A stretch of 64,000 nucleotides of DNA from Elgaria multicarinata webbii (GCF_023053635.1 NC_086192.1:12873501-12937500), one strand, 5' to 3'. Positions 1-11,867 are shown, numbered from the stretch's first letter. Numbers and translations: made by a program. The notes: generated from the sequence alone by a model not told the origin.

Positions 1-111
1 ACTTGAGCCTGTTATTCCGTGTTATTCCGTGTCCTGGGAGGATCGAGAAGAGATCCTGGCCCTCTGTGGGACAACCTTTCAAGTGCTTGAAGCGTGCTCT
101 CCTGTCTTGCT
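1..111 (-). mobile_element. CR1 LINE fragment, cut by the window edge
   Basis: Reverse-oriented CR1 3' region (GGATCGAGAAGAGATCCTGG, GACAACCTTTCAAG). GTTATTCCGT is repeated in tandem, a small internal duplication. Confidence 0.85.
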
Positions 112-146
112 TATGTCCTCCTCCTCCTCCTCCTAGCTGCTTGCAG

Positions 147-284
147 GTGCTAAAGTCAATGAGCTGAACAAGCACCGTCAGACAGCCCTCCACCTTGCGG
201 CTCAGCAGGACCTGCCCACAATTTGCTCGGTTCTCCTGGAGAACGGAGTCGACTTTGCAGCAGTGGACGAAAATGGGAACAACG
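147..284 (+). CDS. ANKFY1: ANKFY1 coding exon (ankyrin repeats)
   Basis: The acceptor TTGCAG precedes GTGCTAAAG and the donor is ACG|GTAAGC. The exon enters with two bases of a split codon and leaves with one. It encodes an ankyrin repeat containing [20 protein letters not shown] and ends ENGNN. Confidence 0.95.
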
Positions 285-3200
285 GTAAGCCGCTTTGATT
301 TCCCGGGCTTTGGGGCTTCGCCTTTCCCCCGTAGGCCGGCTCCTTGCAAGAGAACTTGGCAAGAAAACGGTTGAAAGCTTGCTGCTTTCCCCTCGTTCTC
401 GCAGCTGTCACAATCGTACATCCCAGGCCAGAAACCGGGCTTGCAGTTCCCTTGCAGTTCTCTGAGTCTAGGACAGTGGTTACCAAAGTGGGCGGGTACC
501 GCCCCCTTGGGGGACGGTGGGATTGCATAGGGGGGCGTTAAGAGGCCAGGGGGCGCTCGAGGTGGTCTTTTTCCGAGAAGCGCCTCTCCAGAAGGTCTTA
601 AAACCCAGGGACATTTTGATGGGAGGAGGTAGTTTGGTCCCAAGCCATTTAGGAGAAGAATCCACCCATGTATTAATACCGTTTAAGAAGAGTCCTTTTA
701 ATGGTGAATTGAAATGTTTCAAAAGCACCAAAATGCTAATCAAGAGACATACCCTGCTTGGTGTGCCCTGCCACGCCAGCTGCAAAACAGAGGCGTTCGC
801 TCTCTTTTCCCACCCTCCCTCCCTCGGCAAGCCTGCAGTAGGTGCTTCGGATTTTAAATAAATATTCAACTAATAGTTACTGTTTTGAATTTTATTGTTA
901 TTATCTTCCTTAGTGGGTCGTTGAAAACTGCTATTCTGAATAATGATTTTTATAGTGTAGGGTAGGGGGCGCTGGGCTTGAGTTTGTGGAACCAAGGGGG
1001 CGGTGACCTGAAAAAGTTTGGGAACCACTGGTCTAGGAGAAGCGTTCGGGATGGCGCCCTGGCGCCTTCTCCAACCAGGCCTTGCTTAGCGATGCCCTGA
1101 CATGGGAAGCCCAGAGCCTTCAGAGCCTGAAGCAGCTTTGTCAATGTTGCAGTTTGGGTTACCTTGGCATTGTAGTCCGGACATTATTGTGCACGCACAG
1201 CTCTGTCTCTAGTTCTCATTCAGAAGGGATTCTCTAATTCTTCGAGGCGTTTAACGGCATTTAACAACATATGCTAAGTGTGTTTGTTTTTTTAATGGAC
1301 CCCAGAACTGTCGTCATTTAAAATGGAAACTGTTTTACACCGTTGTTTTTTATATTTTTTGGTTTTAAATTTGTATACTTTTTAATGTTCTCTGTTTTTA
1401 ACTTTTGTAAACCGCCCAGAGAGCTTCGGCTATGGGGCGGTATATAAATTTAATAAATAAAGAAATAATTCAAAATCTGTGTGTGTGTGTGTCTGTGTGT
1501 GAACATATGTATCTCTCTCTCACACACATATCTTGAATGCAGCCTTTGGTTTTAAGTGGCACAGGGAAGCATGTACTGAGTGTCTCCACCCTCTTCTCTC
1601 TGAATTCAGCCCTCCACCTGGCAGTCATGCAAGGACGTCTGACTAACATCCGTGTCCTCCTGACAGAGTGCACCGTGGACGCCGAAGCCTTTAACATCAG
1701 GTAAACGTCGCAGTCTCCCTTGTCCAGAGAAAAGGCTCTGTGGATCTCCCTCCCCTTCAGGGGTGGAGGTTTTCCAGGAGTTTGCTGCTCTTCCCTCGCT
1801 TGCTGTGCAGCTGACTTTGAGGTCCAATCCTGCCTCCTTCAAAGGCACAGAGCTCTCGGGCTGAACTTACCTTTCATGCCAGCAACATGTGTTTATCTCA
1901 CCCTGGCTTTCCCTATCCTTCTGGAGATTGTGGCTCACCCTGCACTCCTCCCATGAGAAGTAGCCTTGGGTGCTAGCTTGGCCTTCTCGAGAGTTGCGAC
2001 GGCTCCCCTGGAGGAAAGGCAGAAAGGGCGGCTGAAGGCAGGCAGGTCTGTGAGCCTCCCTCCTGCTTTCTCTGCCTTAAGGGTTTTCCAAGAGCCAGGA
2101 CCTGGCTTATCCTCATCTTGTGGAAAGTAGCTACATGTAACATTGAGCCAAAGTCTGAAATTCTTTGCGGCAGCACAGAAATGCCGCGGGATGCTTTCGC
2201 TTTCCATGCAGGAGGTTCCAAGTTCAGGCTTAAAAGGGTCTCTGGCCCAATTGCTGGCAAAGACTTCGGTTTCAAACCCCCAGAGAGTGGCTGCTGCATA
2301 TATAGAAATTAGAATGCCAGGGAGACGGGTTTTAGCCTCCTTGGCAATGCCGGTTTTCTGTCCCATGAACCTCTGCCACAGTGCTAACAGCCCTGACGTC
2401 GAAGCTAGGCCTGAAGCGTGCCTGGCGTCTGGACGGCCCCCCAAGGAAAGTCCAAGAGACCATCCTAAGGACAAGGTTGCAGGGATTGCAGAACTGGCAG
2501 AATGCTCCGTTCTCTCTGCTGCTCTCGTTTTAGAACAAGACTTCGGCCCTGCACCAGTCTCAGAAGGGCCTCTTTGGCGGCACCGCGTGCATTGTGGGTG
2601 TTTAGAAAACACCTCTGTGCTTCTGAACTGGGCACAAAAGTTTGTGTCAGAGGTGGCCCTGGATTGGACAGCAGAGGACTTCTTGCATTGCTGGTAGCCT
2701 GTGCTGTGTGTCTAATGCGCTGTGTGTCTCGTTGTCAGAGGTCAGTCGCCAATGCACATCCTGGGGCAATATGGGAAAGACAACGCGGCGGCCATCTTTG
2801 ACCTCTTCCTGGAATGCATGCCGGAGTATCCTCTTGACAAGCCGGATGCTGAGGGAAACACAGGTAAGAGCCTTTGCCTAACGAACTGTTGCCAAACAGT
2901 GTACGACAATACTGTTTGCTTGCTGAGAACGGAGGAAAGTATCCAGGAATGGAGTCGTAGCGCTTTTTTTACAGACTGAAATTGCACATGGCAGGAGAAC
3001 AGCATTTAAAGAACCCCGTTCACAAGGCAGGCTGAAAAGTGCCCTCCCAAGTGTAATGGGGGATGATGATGATGCTCCCGAATGTAAGAAGGGCCTGTTC
3101 ATGTTTTGAATGCCAGTCTCCAGAAGTGCTGATATTCACTGTGAATAAGCTCCAGAATGTATTCTACCCTGTTTGTGTGAATTGAAACTGCCATTAGCCA

Positions 3201-6200
3201 CGTTCACACATCACGTTAAGCCAGGAATCCTGGTTTATTAAACCACAGCTGGTACATGCAACCCAGTTGGGCCTCCCACTCATGTGAACGAATAAACAAA
3301 CCTACCGTCTGTAGCTTAGCTTGATGTCTGAACCAAAATGATTTATTGTGCCCAAACAAGCCAGGATTCATAAACCCTGGTTTAAAGCTGACTTACGATT
3401 CTGGCTTGCTGTGTCGCAATAAACCACAATCCAGGATTCAGAACCCCATGCTAAGCTATCCACGCCCGGTTTGTTTACCCACTCATACGAGTGGGAGGCG
3501 CATGGTGGGAGTGAACAAGCTGCATGCACGAACACGTGGTTCATTCAATTGCAGTTTAATAAGCCAGGATTCCTGGTTCATTCAATCGCAGTTTAATAAG
3601 CCAGGATTCCTGGTTCATTCAATTGCAGTTTAACAAGCCAGGATTCCTGGTTCATTCAATCGCAGTTTAACAAGCCAGGATTCCTGGTTCATTCTATTGC
3701 AGTTTAACAAGCCAAGATTCCTGGTTCATTCAATCGCAGTTTAACAAGCCAGGATTCCTGGTTCATTCAATCACAGTTTAACAAGCCAGGATTCCTGGTT
3801 CATTCAATTGCAGTTTAACAAGCCAGGATTCCTGGTTCATTCAATTGCAGTTTAACAAGCCAGGATTCCTGGTTCATTCAATTGCAATTTAACAAGCCAG
3901 GATCCCTGGTTCATTCAATTGCAGTTTAATAAGCCAGGATTCCTGGTTTAAAGTGATGCGTGGATGCGGCCAGTGCGTTAGTCTCTTAATTCCACAGGCA
4001 AACCAGCAGTCTCAGAGAGGGAGAAGAGCTGGCTTAGACAGGGACGGTAGGAACGTTCTTTCTCTGCCCCCAAACGTTTGCTCCTCGCTCCCTCGTCCTA
4101 AGCGCCAGTGTGGTGCAGTGGTTAGCACACTGGACTGGACCCCAGGGAGAGGCGGCTGAATTCAACCACAAAAGCTTTCTGCGTGGCCGTGGGCCTGGAT
4201 GCTTGGGAGAATGTCTTCTCCCCGCTGGACCTGCCTGGACACTGAGATCTTCTTCAGAGGTCATCTGAAGTGGGGCAGGGGGCGAGAGGGAAGAGGGCCG
4301 CCGTGGCTGTGGCTCCTTGCTTGTGGGACTTCTTAAGAGCATCGGAAGAGCCCTCCTGGGTCCGGCCCAGCGTTCCGTTCCCACAGTGGCCAACAGCCAG
4401 GAGCCCACAAGCCGGACACGGGTGCCACAGCACCCTCCCGCCCCTGTTCCCCAGCAAATGGTGTATCTTCTCCTTCCTCCTCCTCCAGTGCTTCTCTTGG
4501 CCTACATGAAGGGAAATGCCAACTTGTGCCGGGCCATCGTGAGAGCCGGCGCTCGCCTGGGCGTCAACAACACCCAGAGCATCAACATCTTCAACTATCA
4601 AGTGGCTACCAAGCAGCTCCTCTTCCGGCTCCTGGGTAAGCGTCCCCTGTGCCCTGCCTCTCCTTGTAGGCGTGCCCAGGCCCTGTCCTCAGGAAGCAAC
4701 CCCACATGCGGTGGGTGGAAGGAAAGGCCGTTAGACACGGCTCGGTGGAAGGAGAGGAGGGGACCCTGCAGCTTCCTCCTACCTCTCTCTGTATCGGTGG
4801 GCAAAGCTATTCTGAGCTGAGAAAACACCCAGTGGAGAAAGACCCTCGCTGGCCTCCGCTCACGGCCCTTCACTCAGGTGGCTTTGCAGTCAGCTTGCTT
4901 TTTAAGGGCAGGGGGAAGAACCGTGGGGTCTGTGCCGAAGCCGTGCGTGGAGCCTCGTTTTCCTGGAAAGCACGTGCAACGACAGAGGGTTGTGAGAGGA
5001 ATTTCAACACGGCCGGCAGGCTGGCGAAAGGGATTCTCACCCGGAGACAGCGGCTCGGTTCAGATGACACGTTTCTCAACGGCGGTTTCCGAACTCCACG
5101 GCGGAGTTTTTACGCCACCGTTGAGAAATGTGTTGTCTGGAAGGAAAACTCCACCCCACGGTGGAGGTTTTTTTAAGAGGACACTCCACGCAGAATATCC
5201 ACACTGTGCAGAGGAGAGTTCTTGCACAACCGTTGTGTTGTGTGGAGGGCTTTTTTGGAGTTTTCCGTTGAGTTGACTTTCCCCACTGGCTACAGAGTTC
5301 CCGGGCAAGAGTGGCGAAAGGAGCGAGTGCCGCTCTAGGATTGCTGCCAGGATTGGGGGGTGTGGTGTGTGTTTTTTTGCAGCAATGGCTGATGGGATAC
5401 CACCGGGAGGTGAGAGGGCGGAGGAACTGTCAATCAAACGCCGTGATAGATTTTACTCAACTCCACGGGAGTCCACAGTCACACAACGGTGGCGTTAGAA
5501 CATGTTCTGTGGAGAGTACCTCCTAAAAACCCAACCGTTGAATGGAGTTTACCCACTGCGTTGACTAACGTGTTGCCTGCACGGAGCCTGTGTGTGGTTC
5601 ACTGGCTGGACAGCCGGGCTCGGAATGGAGAGACCTGGATTTGCCATCCCCTGCGGTCCTAGGCTCAGGGTCCGTGGGTCCCTTCTAGGCCTCTGGCCCG
5701 TCTCTTAACAAGCAGAATGAGGAGGAGGAGGAGAACAGCCTCCTTCACAGGGTAGTTGCAGGGCCGCCTAGAGTGCGAACCGAAGTCTTGGAGCAGCCTT
5801 CTGCCACTTGGCCTGTGTGTTTGGCTGAATCGGAGCCCGTTGGCCATCTAAAGCAGCTTGCCAGTGGCTCAGTTAAGCCTCCTCTCCGCCTGCCTAAGAC
5901 CGCAGACGTGGGGTGGGGTGGGGATGACCCCCCCGAGAAGCCCCCGCGTGTTCAGGGCAGGTCACAACGGCTACCTGCAAGAGCTCCTCACCGGCCTTGT
6001 CTTTGGCAGACATGCTGTCCAAGGAGCCTCCCTGGTGCGACGGCTCCAATTGCTACGAGTGCAGTGCCAAGTTCGGGGTCACGACCAGGAAGCATCACTG
6101 GTAAGCGGAGGGGGGTGGGGTGGGGCGGGCTGAAGGGTTGCCGTTCAGGGGCCACCAAGCGATGGCTTCACGTGCCACTGTGAACGAGGCTTGGGTTGTT

Positions 6201-6326
6201 TCGTCAGCCGTCCTGCTAAGAGCTCGTTACAACCCCCCTTCTTAGGCCCTTTTGGCCAGTTCGCCTGTGAATTGTGAGTCAGGTGAATTGAAGGTGTCGG
6301 TCCCTTGGGTAAGTGAGGGCAAGAAG

Positions 6327-6362
<36 letters not shown>

Positions 6363-7181
6363 CACACCTAGATAGGATAGACCAGGGCAACCACGATGTT
6401 CAGGGGTCTGGAAACAAAGCCCTATGAAGAGAGACTGAAAGAACTGGACACATTCAGCCTGGAGAAGAGAAGATTGAGGGGAGACATGGGAGCATTCTTC
6501 AAATACTTGAAAGGTTGTCACACAGAGGAGGGCCAGGATCTCTTCTCCATCCTCCCAGAGTGCAGGACACGGAATAACGGGCTCAAGTGACAGGAAGCCC
6601 GATTCCGGCTGGACATCAGGGAAAACTTCCTGACTGTTAGAGCAGTACGACAATGGAACCAGTGACCTAGGGAGGTGGTGGGCTCTCCCACACTAGAGGC
6701 CTTCAAGAGGCAGCTGGACAGCCCTCTGTCAGGGATGCTTTAGGGTGGATTCCTGCATTGAGCAGGGGGTTGGACTCGATGGCCTTGTAGGCCCATCCAA
6801 CTCTGCTATTCTATGATTCTATGAATGGTCAGTAACGATTCTGTTTGTTAATATCTGCCCCCCCCCCCTCCATCTTAACAGGCAGCTTGTAGCATTTCTC
6901 GGGGGCCTGAGCACTGTGTCTGTTACTAAAAGTTTCTCTGAAGGTGGGAAGGGAAAGGGGCGGCTGTGCGTTCGGCCCACTGAAGACAGAAAACAGCAAG
7001 CTGAACACCTTTTCTTTCTTTCTCCCCTCCCTCCGCCCTTCCTTGCAGCCGGCACTGTGGCCGTCTGCTGTGCCACAAGTGCTCCACCAAGGAGATCCCC
7101 ATCATCAAATTCGACTTGAACAAGCCCGTCCGTGTCTGCAATATCTGCTTTGACGTCTTGACTCTGGGCGGAGTCTCCTAG
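147..7181 (+). CDS. ANKFY1: ANKFY1 (Rabankyrin-5), 3' six coding exons, partial at the 5' end
   Basis: Coding exons are 147-284, 1610-1700, 2739-2863, 4489-4635, 6010-6100 and 7049-7181. All introns are GT/AG, all phases agree, and together they give 240 codons plus TAG at 7179-7181. The translated exons follow the C-terminus of vertebrate ANKFY1 almost residue for residue: ankyrin repeats ([38 protein letters not shown]), then the linker with the [17 protein letters not shown] helix, then a FYVE finger. The finger keeps its WxxD-type start ([10 protein letters not shown]), the RKHHCRHCG phosphoinositide-binding motif and the RVC motif. In the known family the protein is a Rab5 effector on early endosomes that binds PI3P and acts in macropinocytosis and endosome fusion. 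The vertebrate protein is about 1,170 residues, so roughly the first 80% lies upstream of this window. It converges with CYB5D2. Identity is very secure. Confidence 0.97.
474..1030 (+). mobile_element. hAT-type non-autonomous element, with perfect 8-bp TSD
   Basis: The ends are inverted (CAGTGGTTACCAAAG and TTTGGGAACCACTG), and both sides are flanked by GTCTAGGA (466-473 and 1031-1038), an exact 8-bp target duplication as hAT transposases make. The interior carries GCCCCCTTGG near both ends. It is the same family as 58901-59563 and 60841-61289. It lies in an ANKFY1 intron. Confidence 0.9.
1245..1470 (+). repeat. LINE 3' end (GGGCGG-tail, CR1/L2-group)
   Basis: It has CATTTAACAACAT, then AACCGCCCAGAGAGCTTCGG and GGGCGGTATATAAAT, ending in an AATAAA-type tail. 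The same tail recurs at about ten other places in the window. It is in an ANKFY1 intron, close to the exon at 1610. A GT-rich microsatellite follows (1478-1502). Confidence 0.75.
1610..1700 (+). CDS. ANKFY1: ANKFY1 coding exon (ankyrin repeat)
   Basis: The acceptor is GAATTCAG and the donor CATCAG|GTAAAC. It encodes [20 protein letters not shown] and ends EAFNIR, which matches the human sequence with only a few conservative changes. Confidence 0.95.
1701..2738 (+). other. ANKFY1 intron, no repeat recognised
   Basis: The intron carries overlapping long open frames on both strands (for example 1935-2612 minus, 2143-2697 plus), but none resembles a known protein or domain. Nothing else is seen. 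Confidence 0.6.
2739..2863 (+). CDS. ANKFY1: ANKFY1 coding exon (ankyrin region)
   Basis: The acceptor is GTTGTCAG and the donor ACAG|GTAAGAG. It encodes [20 protein letters not shown] and ends DKPDAEGNT, following the family consensus closely. Confidence 0.95.
3196..3971. mobile_element. MITE-like element with an internal 37-bp satellite
   Basis: The ends are imperfect inverted repeats (CCACGTTCACACATCACGTT on the left, CGCATCCACGCATCACTTTA when the right end is read in reverse). The left third has diverged copies of the CCAGGAATCCTGG palindrome, and the remainder is an 11-unit tandem array. The ends resemble those of the 5052-5588 element, so a PIF/Harbinger-like origin is possible. No clear TSD is seen. 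Confidence 0.55.
3540..3946 (+). repeat. Minisatellite, 11 units of exactly 37 bp
   Basis: Units start at 3540 and every 37 bases to 3910. Each has TTCATTCAATTGCAGTTTAA and the near-palindrome CCAGGATTCCTGG. Variation is mostly at one or two sites per unit (AATTG versus AATCG, TAAT versus TAAC). The units abut with no spacers. Confidence 0.95.
4104..4165 (+). repeat. tRNA-derived SINE fragment (MIR/CORE-like head)
   Basis: GTGTGGTGCAGTGGTTAGCA and CTGGACTGG match the head of the SINE at 55246-55495. Only the promoter part remains. Confidence 0.6.
4395..4464 (-). repeat. CR1 fragment against an ANKFY1 acceptor
   Basis: CACAGCACCCTCCCGCCC and TTCCCCAGCAAATGGTG match the reverse-oriented CR1 copies at 49113-49470 and 57356-57515. 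It ends about 25 bases before the acceptor at 4488. Confidence 0.7.
4489..4635 (+). CDS. ANKFY1: ANKFY1 coding exon (last ankyrin segment and linker)
   Basis: The acceptor lies in a TCC-rich tract (CTCCTCCAG) and the donor is CTGG|GTAAGC. It encodes [19 protein letters not shown] and, at its end, [17 protein letters not shown]1 remnant ends about 25 bases before the acceptor. Confidence 0.95.
5052..5588. mobile_element. DNA-transposon MITE (about 535 bp), copy 1
   Basis: Its ends are inverted repeats (GGCTCGGTTCAGATGACACG, and GGCTCCGTGCAGGCAACACG from the right in reverse). The interior has several nested inverted repeats (TTTCTCAACGG with CCGTTGAGAAA) and matches 22959-23491 over its whole length. 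No coding capacity. It lies in the intron before the ANKFY1 FYVE exons. Confidence 0.85.
6010..6100 (+). CDS. ANKFY1: ANKFY1 coding exon (first half of FYVE finger)
   Basis: The acceptor is TTTGGCAG and the donor CACTG|GTAAGC. It encodes [18 protein letters not shown] and TTRKHHC, giving the first zinc ligands and the basic phosphoinositide-binding motif. The last cysteine codon is split by the intron. Confidence 0.96.
6331..6361. repeat. (CA)n microsatellite
   Basis: About 15 CA dinucleotides in an ANKFY1 intron. Confidence 0.95.
6384..6825 (+). mobile_element. CR1 LINE 3' end
   Basis: A 5'-truncated copy with the C-terminal reading [30 protein letters not shown], then the 3' UTR and the ATTCTATGATTCTATGA tail repeat typical of sauropsid CR1. 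It is in the last ANKFY1 intron. Confidence 0.92.
7049..7181 (+). CDS. ANKFY1: ANKFY1 terminal coding exon (second half of FYVE finger, stop)
   Basis: The acceptor is CCTTGCAG. It encodes [19 protein letters not shown], then [19 protein letters not shown] and TAG. The final zinc ligands and the RVC motif are intact. Confidence 0.96.
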
Positions 7182-9601
7182 TCGCCCGCAAGAGGAGGAC
7201 CAACCCGTGGGCGCCGCCGCCGCCGCCACCTCTCTTTCCGCCCCGTCACCCGAGGCGCAGGGGAAGGGCATACTTTTGTCTTCCTGTCACGACGGGCTCT
7301 GATCCACCGAAGGGACCAGGCAAACTCTATATTCCAGTACATATAATTCTTTCCTTTTTTCCTTCCTTTTTCTTTTTTCTTTTTTGTATGAATGTCAATA
7401 GTTGATCATGATAGAAACTGGATCAGGAACAAGTAAGGATCGTCGCAGAGCTGATGCATGCAAACAAGACGTGGATTGGATCAGGCCCCGCGCTCAGTCT
7501 AGCGCAGGGCGTTGGGAAATGAGGCTGCGCACTTGCTGACCGTGTAACGAAACAGGCCTTGGGGGGCCGTGGAGCTGTGAGGGGGCTGCTCTGAAGTCCC
7601 GTCACGTGGGCTTCCTTTTTAAAAACAACAATTGTGGTCGCTCTGTGCGATGATTCGGCCCTTTTGTTACCTTCCTGGAGGGAACGTTCCGGCTCTCTCT
7701 TTCTCTCTCCCTCTCGAGCTTTGCCATAAAGCGGGCGACTGTACCATGCACAGTTCCGAAAGAAATTGTCTCCTTCCTACAGAATTTTGTTTAATGCGTC
7801 GCTGAAGAGGGTGGTCGTGTTTTTTTTTTTTTAATGTGGCCTTATGACAAAAGCTTTACAGCTTCTCCTGTTGAAAAGGAGCCTGAATTACAGCCCTCGT
7901 GTTTTCAGAACCGGAGTCTCGCCCCCTGCTCCCACCACCACCACCATCGTCCCCCTAAAACCAAGCAGAGATGAGATTCACTACCAAATTCAATCGAGCC
8001 TCCTCAAAGGAAGAAGTAATTTGCTCTGGGTATGGTCCTTTAGTAACATATCAGTGACTTGGCAAATAGCTGTGTGTTTACAGTGACATTGGGGGAAGGT
8101 CTGGTGGCATTGAAGGATGTGGGGGGCAGAGCTTCCGGGGGGGGGGGGGATTTGAGCACAGGTAGGTAACAACACTAGGGCGGGGGAGTGACGGCACCTG
8201 ATTTGAAGGGGGGGGTCCCAATTGAGCTGTGTCACAGTGGCAACCTTGAGTGGCTGGGGGGTGGGTTACAGAGGCCCTTCTCCAAGAACATGATGGTCAT
8301 GTGGTTCTGTATCAAATCCACACGCTCTATTTCAGCCCAGGTAGAAATGGCCTGACTTAAGTCCGTTCCTCGCGCGCGCACGCACACGCTCTTTGCTCTG
8401 GGGCGGAGAGCATTTTGTGTTACCTGTCCCAACACCACAGCGAGCCCCTCCGAAAGCCGGCCCTTGAAACACAAGCGCGACCGTGATAGAGCAAATGGAA
8501 GGTCCCGTTGGGGGTCAGACCGCCGCATCCTTCCGTGTAAAGCTTTTTGCCTTCTTAAAAACAGAACAAAACCCTGGAAGATGGACAAATCTAAGCCTTC
8601 CAGTCTTGCTGTGTGAATGAATCATTTGGGAGGTGTGTGTCTCTTAACCTTCTGTAACCACTACTTTTCTGTGTGTGTGTGCGTGCGTGCGTGCTTGCGT
8701 GTGTGTAAGGGGGTCGGGGCGGTATAGGGGAAATCTCATTTATAACTTCAAATCATGTTCTTTCTCTTCTCTTGCCAACCCCATTCTAGAATACTAACGT
8801 GTCCTGTAATGTTATATATGTAAAAAGAGCTGAAACCAGAGTGCTACTTTTTTTATATTTCTGTGATTTATAGGATATAATGGCTTTATATGTTGTGTAA
8901 AATCCTGGGCGTGTGCAGTAAAAGAAAACTAATTTTGTGGGGGAGAAACTCCTAAAGGTTGATGCAGAACAGTACATTTCAAATTGGATCCCAGTTTGCT
9001 GCGTTGCCCTGTTGGATGAAAAACTGGAACTCTGCTCTCTCTCTCTCCAGTCATGTGGGATAACGGATTCAGAGTTTACTATTCTTCCCTCTCTGGGAAT
9101 AATTCCTTTTGAGTTTGGTTCACTCCCAGCTCCAAAAGAATGAACCCGTGCACTTAACCTGTATCAGCACTATTGGGATGCTTTTTGCGGAAGGAATTGT
9201 TGGCAGAACATAGCATTTCACGTGGGAATAATCTAGGTTTATTGTCTGTCCAAGGCAAATTAAGAATTCAGAAATGCTGGCTTGACTCAGTCTTGGTAAC
9301 GCATCCCAAATCAGGTTATCTGTAACAGTTCCCTTAACAGATACACATTCCTTTGAACTGGCTTCCTGTGCATTCGACTAGCTGACTAACTGGGTAAAAC
9401 AGAGTAATCCTTTCTGTGCTATATGACTTTGTAGAAATGAATGACGATCAAACTGTCGAAAAAATAAGCAGCTAACCCACAGCCACAGGGAATGAGAATA
9501 TGGAAATGTCCCTGATGATTGGGCCTTCAAGGCAGTACATGGTGGGGTTCTACGTGGACTTCGTTGGGTTTGCACAAAAATATTCACTGTAAAGCACTTT
9601 T

Positions 9602-9607
9602 AATAAA
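9602..9607 (+). promoter_or_regulatory. Candidate proximal poly(A) signal, ANKFY1
   Basis: A canonical AATAAA in unique sequence, 2.4 kb downstream of the ANKFY1 stop codon. Confidence 0.4.
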
Positions 9608-11230
9608 ACATTTAAGTCTGAGCCTATGCAACTGACTAGCCCCAAATTTGTGCCACCAGAAAAATTCTGTTTCTAGCCCGTGCACGGGTGTAACACTGGA
9701 GGCCACAAGCGCTTCAATTGCTTTTTACACGGTGGTAAAATTGGCTGAGGCGTTGCAACATGGATTCGAATAGCCTAAATTTGGTGTTGCAAAGCCCCTT
9801 CCTTGCAGGGGGTGAAAAATGACCGCTCTACCAAGGTCCACAGAATTCCGTCTGGCACGAAAACTGATCAGTAAGACTTGCTAGGAAGTAGAATTCTAGA
9901 GAAACGGATTTAGTGGGGGTTCAGTGCCTGCAATTCTTAACTGCGTTCCACCCCCCACCCCCCAAAATAAATAAATAGATAAGCAAGCTGAAATTTGTAG
10001 TACCTTATGTGGACGGTTGCTTAACCATCCATTACACCAATGCAGCCTACTTCTTGGAACTTTTATTTTAATCTTCAAACTACGTTGTATTATGAAAAGT
10101 AGCTGATTTTTAAAAAGACCAGTGAACATACCTGGGCATGTTCAGGGGAGCTTCATGGGCTTGCCTAGCGTCTGAAACATTGCAGGGTTTTTCTTGGGCA
10201 GGGAGGGAAGTTACCCGTCTTCTCTTGGGGGCTGATCCAGCCTAATTTTCTAAGACCCCAAAAGTCTTTTTTTTTTTGGTCAGCGGTCTTCTCTTGCCGT
10301 TGAGCCTCTGCACGGCAAAAACGATTCTTGCTAACTTTCAGGACTTTGGGTTGTTTTGTTTTTTTCCTTTCCCTTTCCCCAGAAGGCTATGCAAGATACA
10401 TTTCAAAACGCTGAACATCCCTTTTGTAAGCTGTGACGACGAAAGGAAATTTGAGAGGGTGTGTCTGTGTAGAGGGTGGTGGTGGTGTCTGTCCTTAATT
10501 CCCTTCTGTTGAGCTGTTTTCCTTCCCCATTTTGTACTTTTGAGCACAGGTGTTGAACGTACTGTGAACTAAAGAAGAAAACCCTCCACTTTTGGTCAGT
10601 ACATTTCTAAATCCATTAAACAACTATCAGTTATACACTAGCACTGGTAACGGCTTCTGTTGGTGCCCATTACCTAGTGAACGTGGAAAGAGATTTAATC
10701 CAGCTTCCCTCTTCACTTGACAGTTTTGCCTCTGGCTTTGTAACCAAAGCGGGGAGGCGATTTGGGGCCCAAATTGTCATTGCTCTTGTAAAGGTCTCTC
10801 TAAATTCATCCTTGCAAAGGTCTCGAGAAGTTCAGCCTTAGAACTGTTTCGCTTTCATGATTCATATGCCAAAAGTATCCCCCCGCCGGCCACCTTCGCT
10901 GCCATTTCTGCAGAAGAAAGGCTACTATTACATAGCGTGACCTGAGTCTTGCTGAAACTCGTGACTGCTTAGATGCACACGGGGGTGGGGGTGGGCTGAA
11001 GATGCCATGTTCTGCTGGAGCACGCGTGCTTTTAGGAGTTTGAAGTAGTAGGGTCATTCCGGCAACTTGCTTCTTGAGCAATCACGAACCCGCTGTAATT
11101 ACTCATAAGTTGATGTTTTGTTTTGAAGGGGGTTATGAATAGGCCTAAAGATGTCATTCCTGGAGAAGGAGAATTAATTGGGTGGGGGGCTGACACAGCT
11201 TATAAAACTAGGGCACCCCCCCACACACAA

Positions 11231-11556
11231 ATCATAGAATCATAGAATAGCAGAGTTGGAAGGGGCCTACAAGGCCATCTAGTCCAACCCCCTGCTCAAT
11301 GCAGGAATCCACCCTAAAGCATCCCTGACAGATGGTCGTCCAGCTGCCTCTTGAAGGCCTCTAGTGTGGAGAGCCCACAACCTGCCTAGGTCACTGGTTC
11401 CATTGTCGTACTGCTCTAACAGTCAGGAAGTTTTTCCTGAACATAGAATCATAGAGTAGTAGAGTTGGAAGGGGCCTACAAGGCCATCGAGTCCAACCCC
11501 CTGCTCAATGCAGGAATCCACCCTAAAGCATCCCCGACAGATGCTTGTCCAGCTGC
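11231..11556 (-). mobile_element. Two CR1 3' ends in tandem
   Basis: Two reverse CR1 tails (ATCATAGAATCATAGAATAG from 11231, CATAGAATCATAGAGTAG from 11442) follow one another, the second cutting the first. Both lie in the presumed ANKFY1 3' UTR. Confidence 0.88.
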
Positions 11557-11867
11557 CTGGACAATCTTTAGTCTCTCTCAGCCTAGGTCAACATGAAAGT
11601 TTTGGTGTGTCCTGAGTTGCTTCACATATCGAGATACTAACCAAGGATTCATTTGCCTTAGCAATGCTTGCAAAATGGGTGGTTGGCTCAGCCTTCTACC
11701 TAACACAGAAATCTTCCTGACTTAATTCTCATCAACAGCAGCTCAGGTGATACACCCATCTGGGCTGCACCGCCAGACAGCAGGTGTGCACGGATGTGAT
11801 GGAACACTTCCCTGTGTTCAGTAGGACTCCCTAGCACAGGGGTGCCCCCAGAAAGCCTTTGGATAAC

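Noticed and set aside
2143-2697. 184-codon open frame (and 225 codons on the opposite strand)
   Set aside because: Within a validated ANKFY1 intron, with no recognised domain; chance frames in GC-rich sequence.
3540-3946. Regularly spaced 37-bp repeats resembling a CRISPR array
   Set aside because: Units abut without spacers, and the window is vertebrate. It is a minisatellite.
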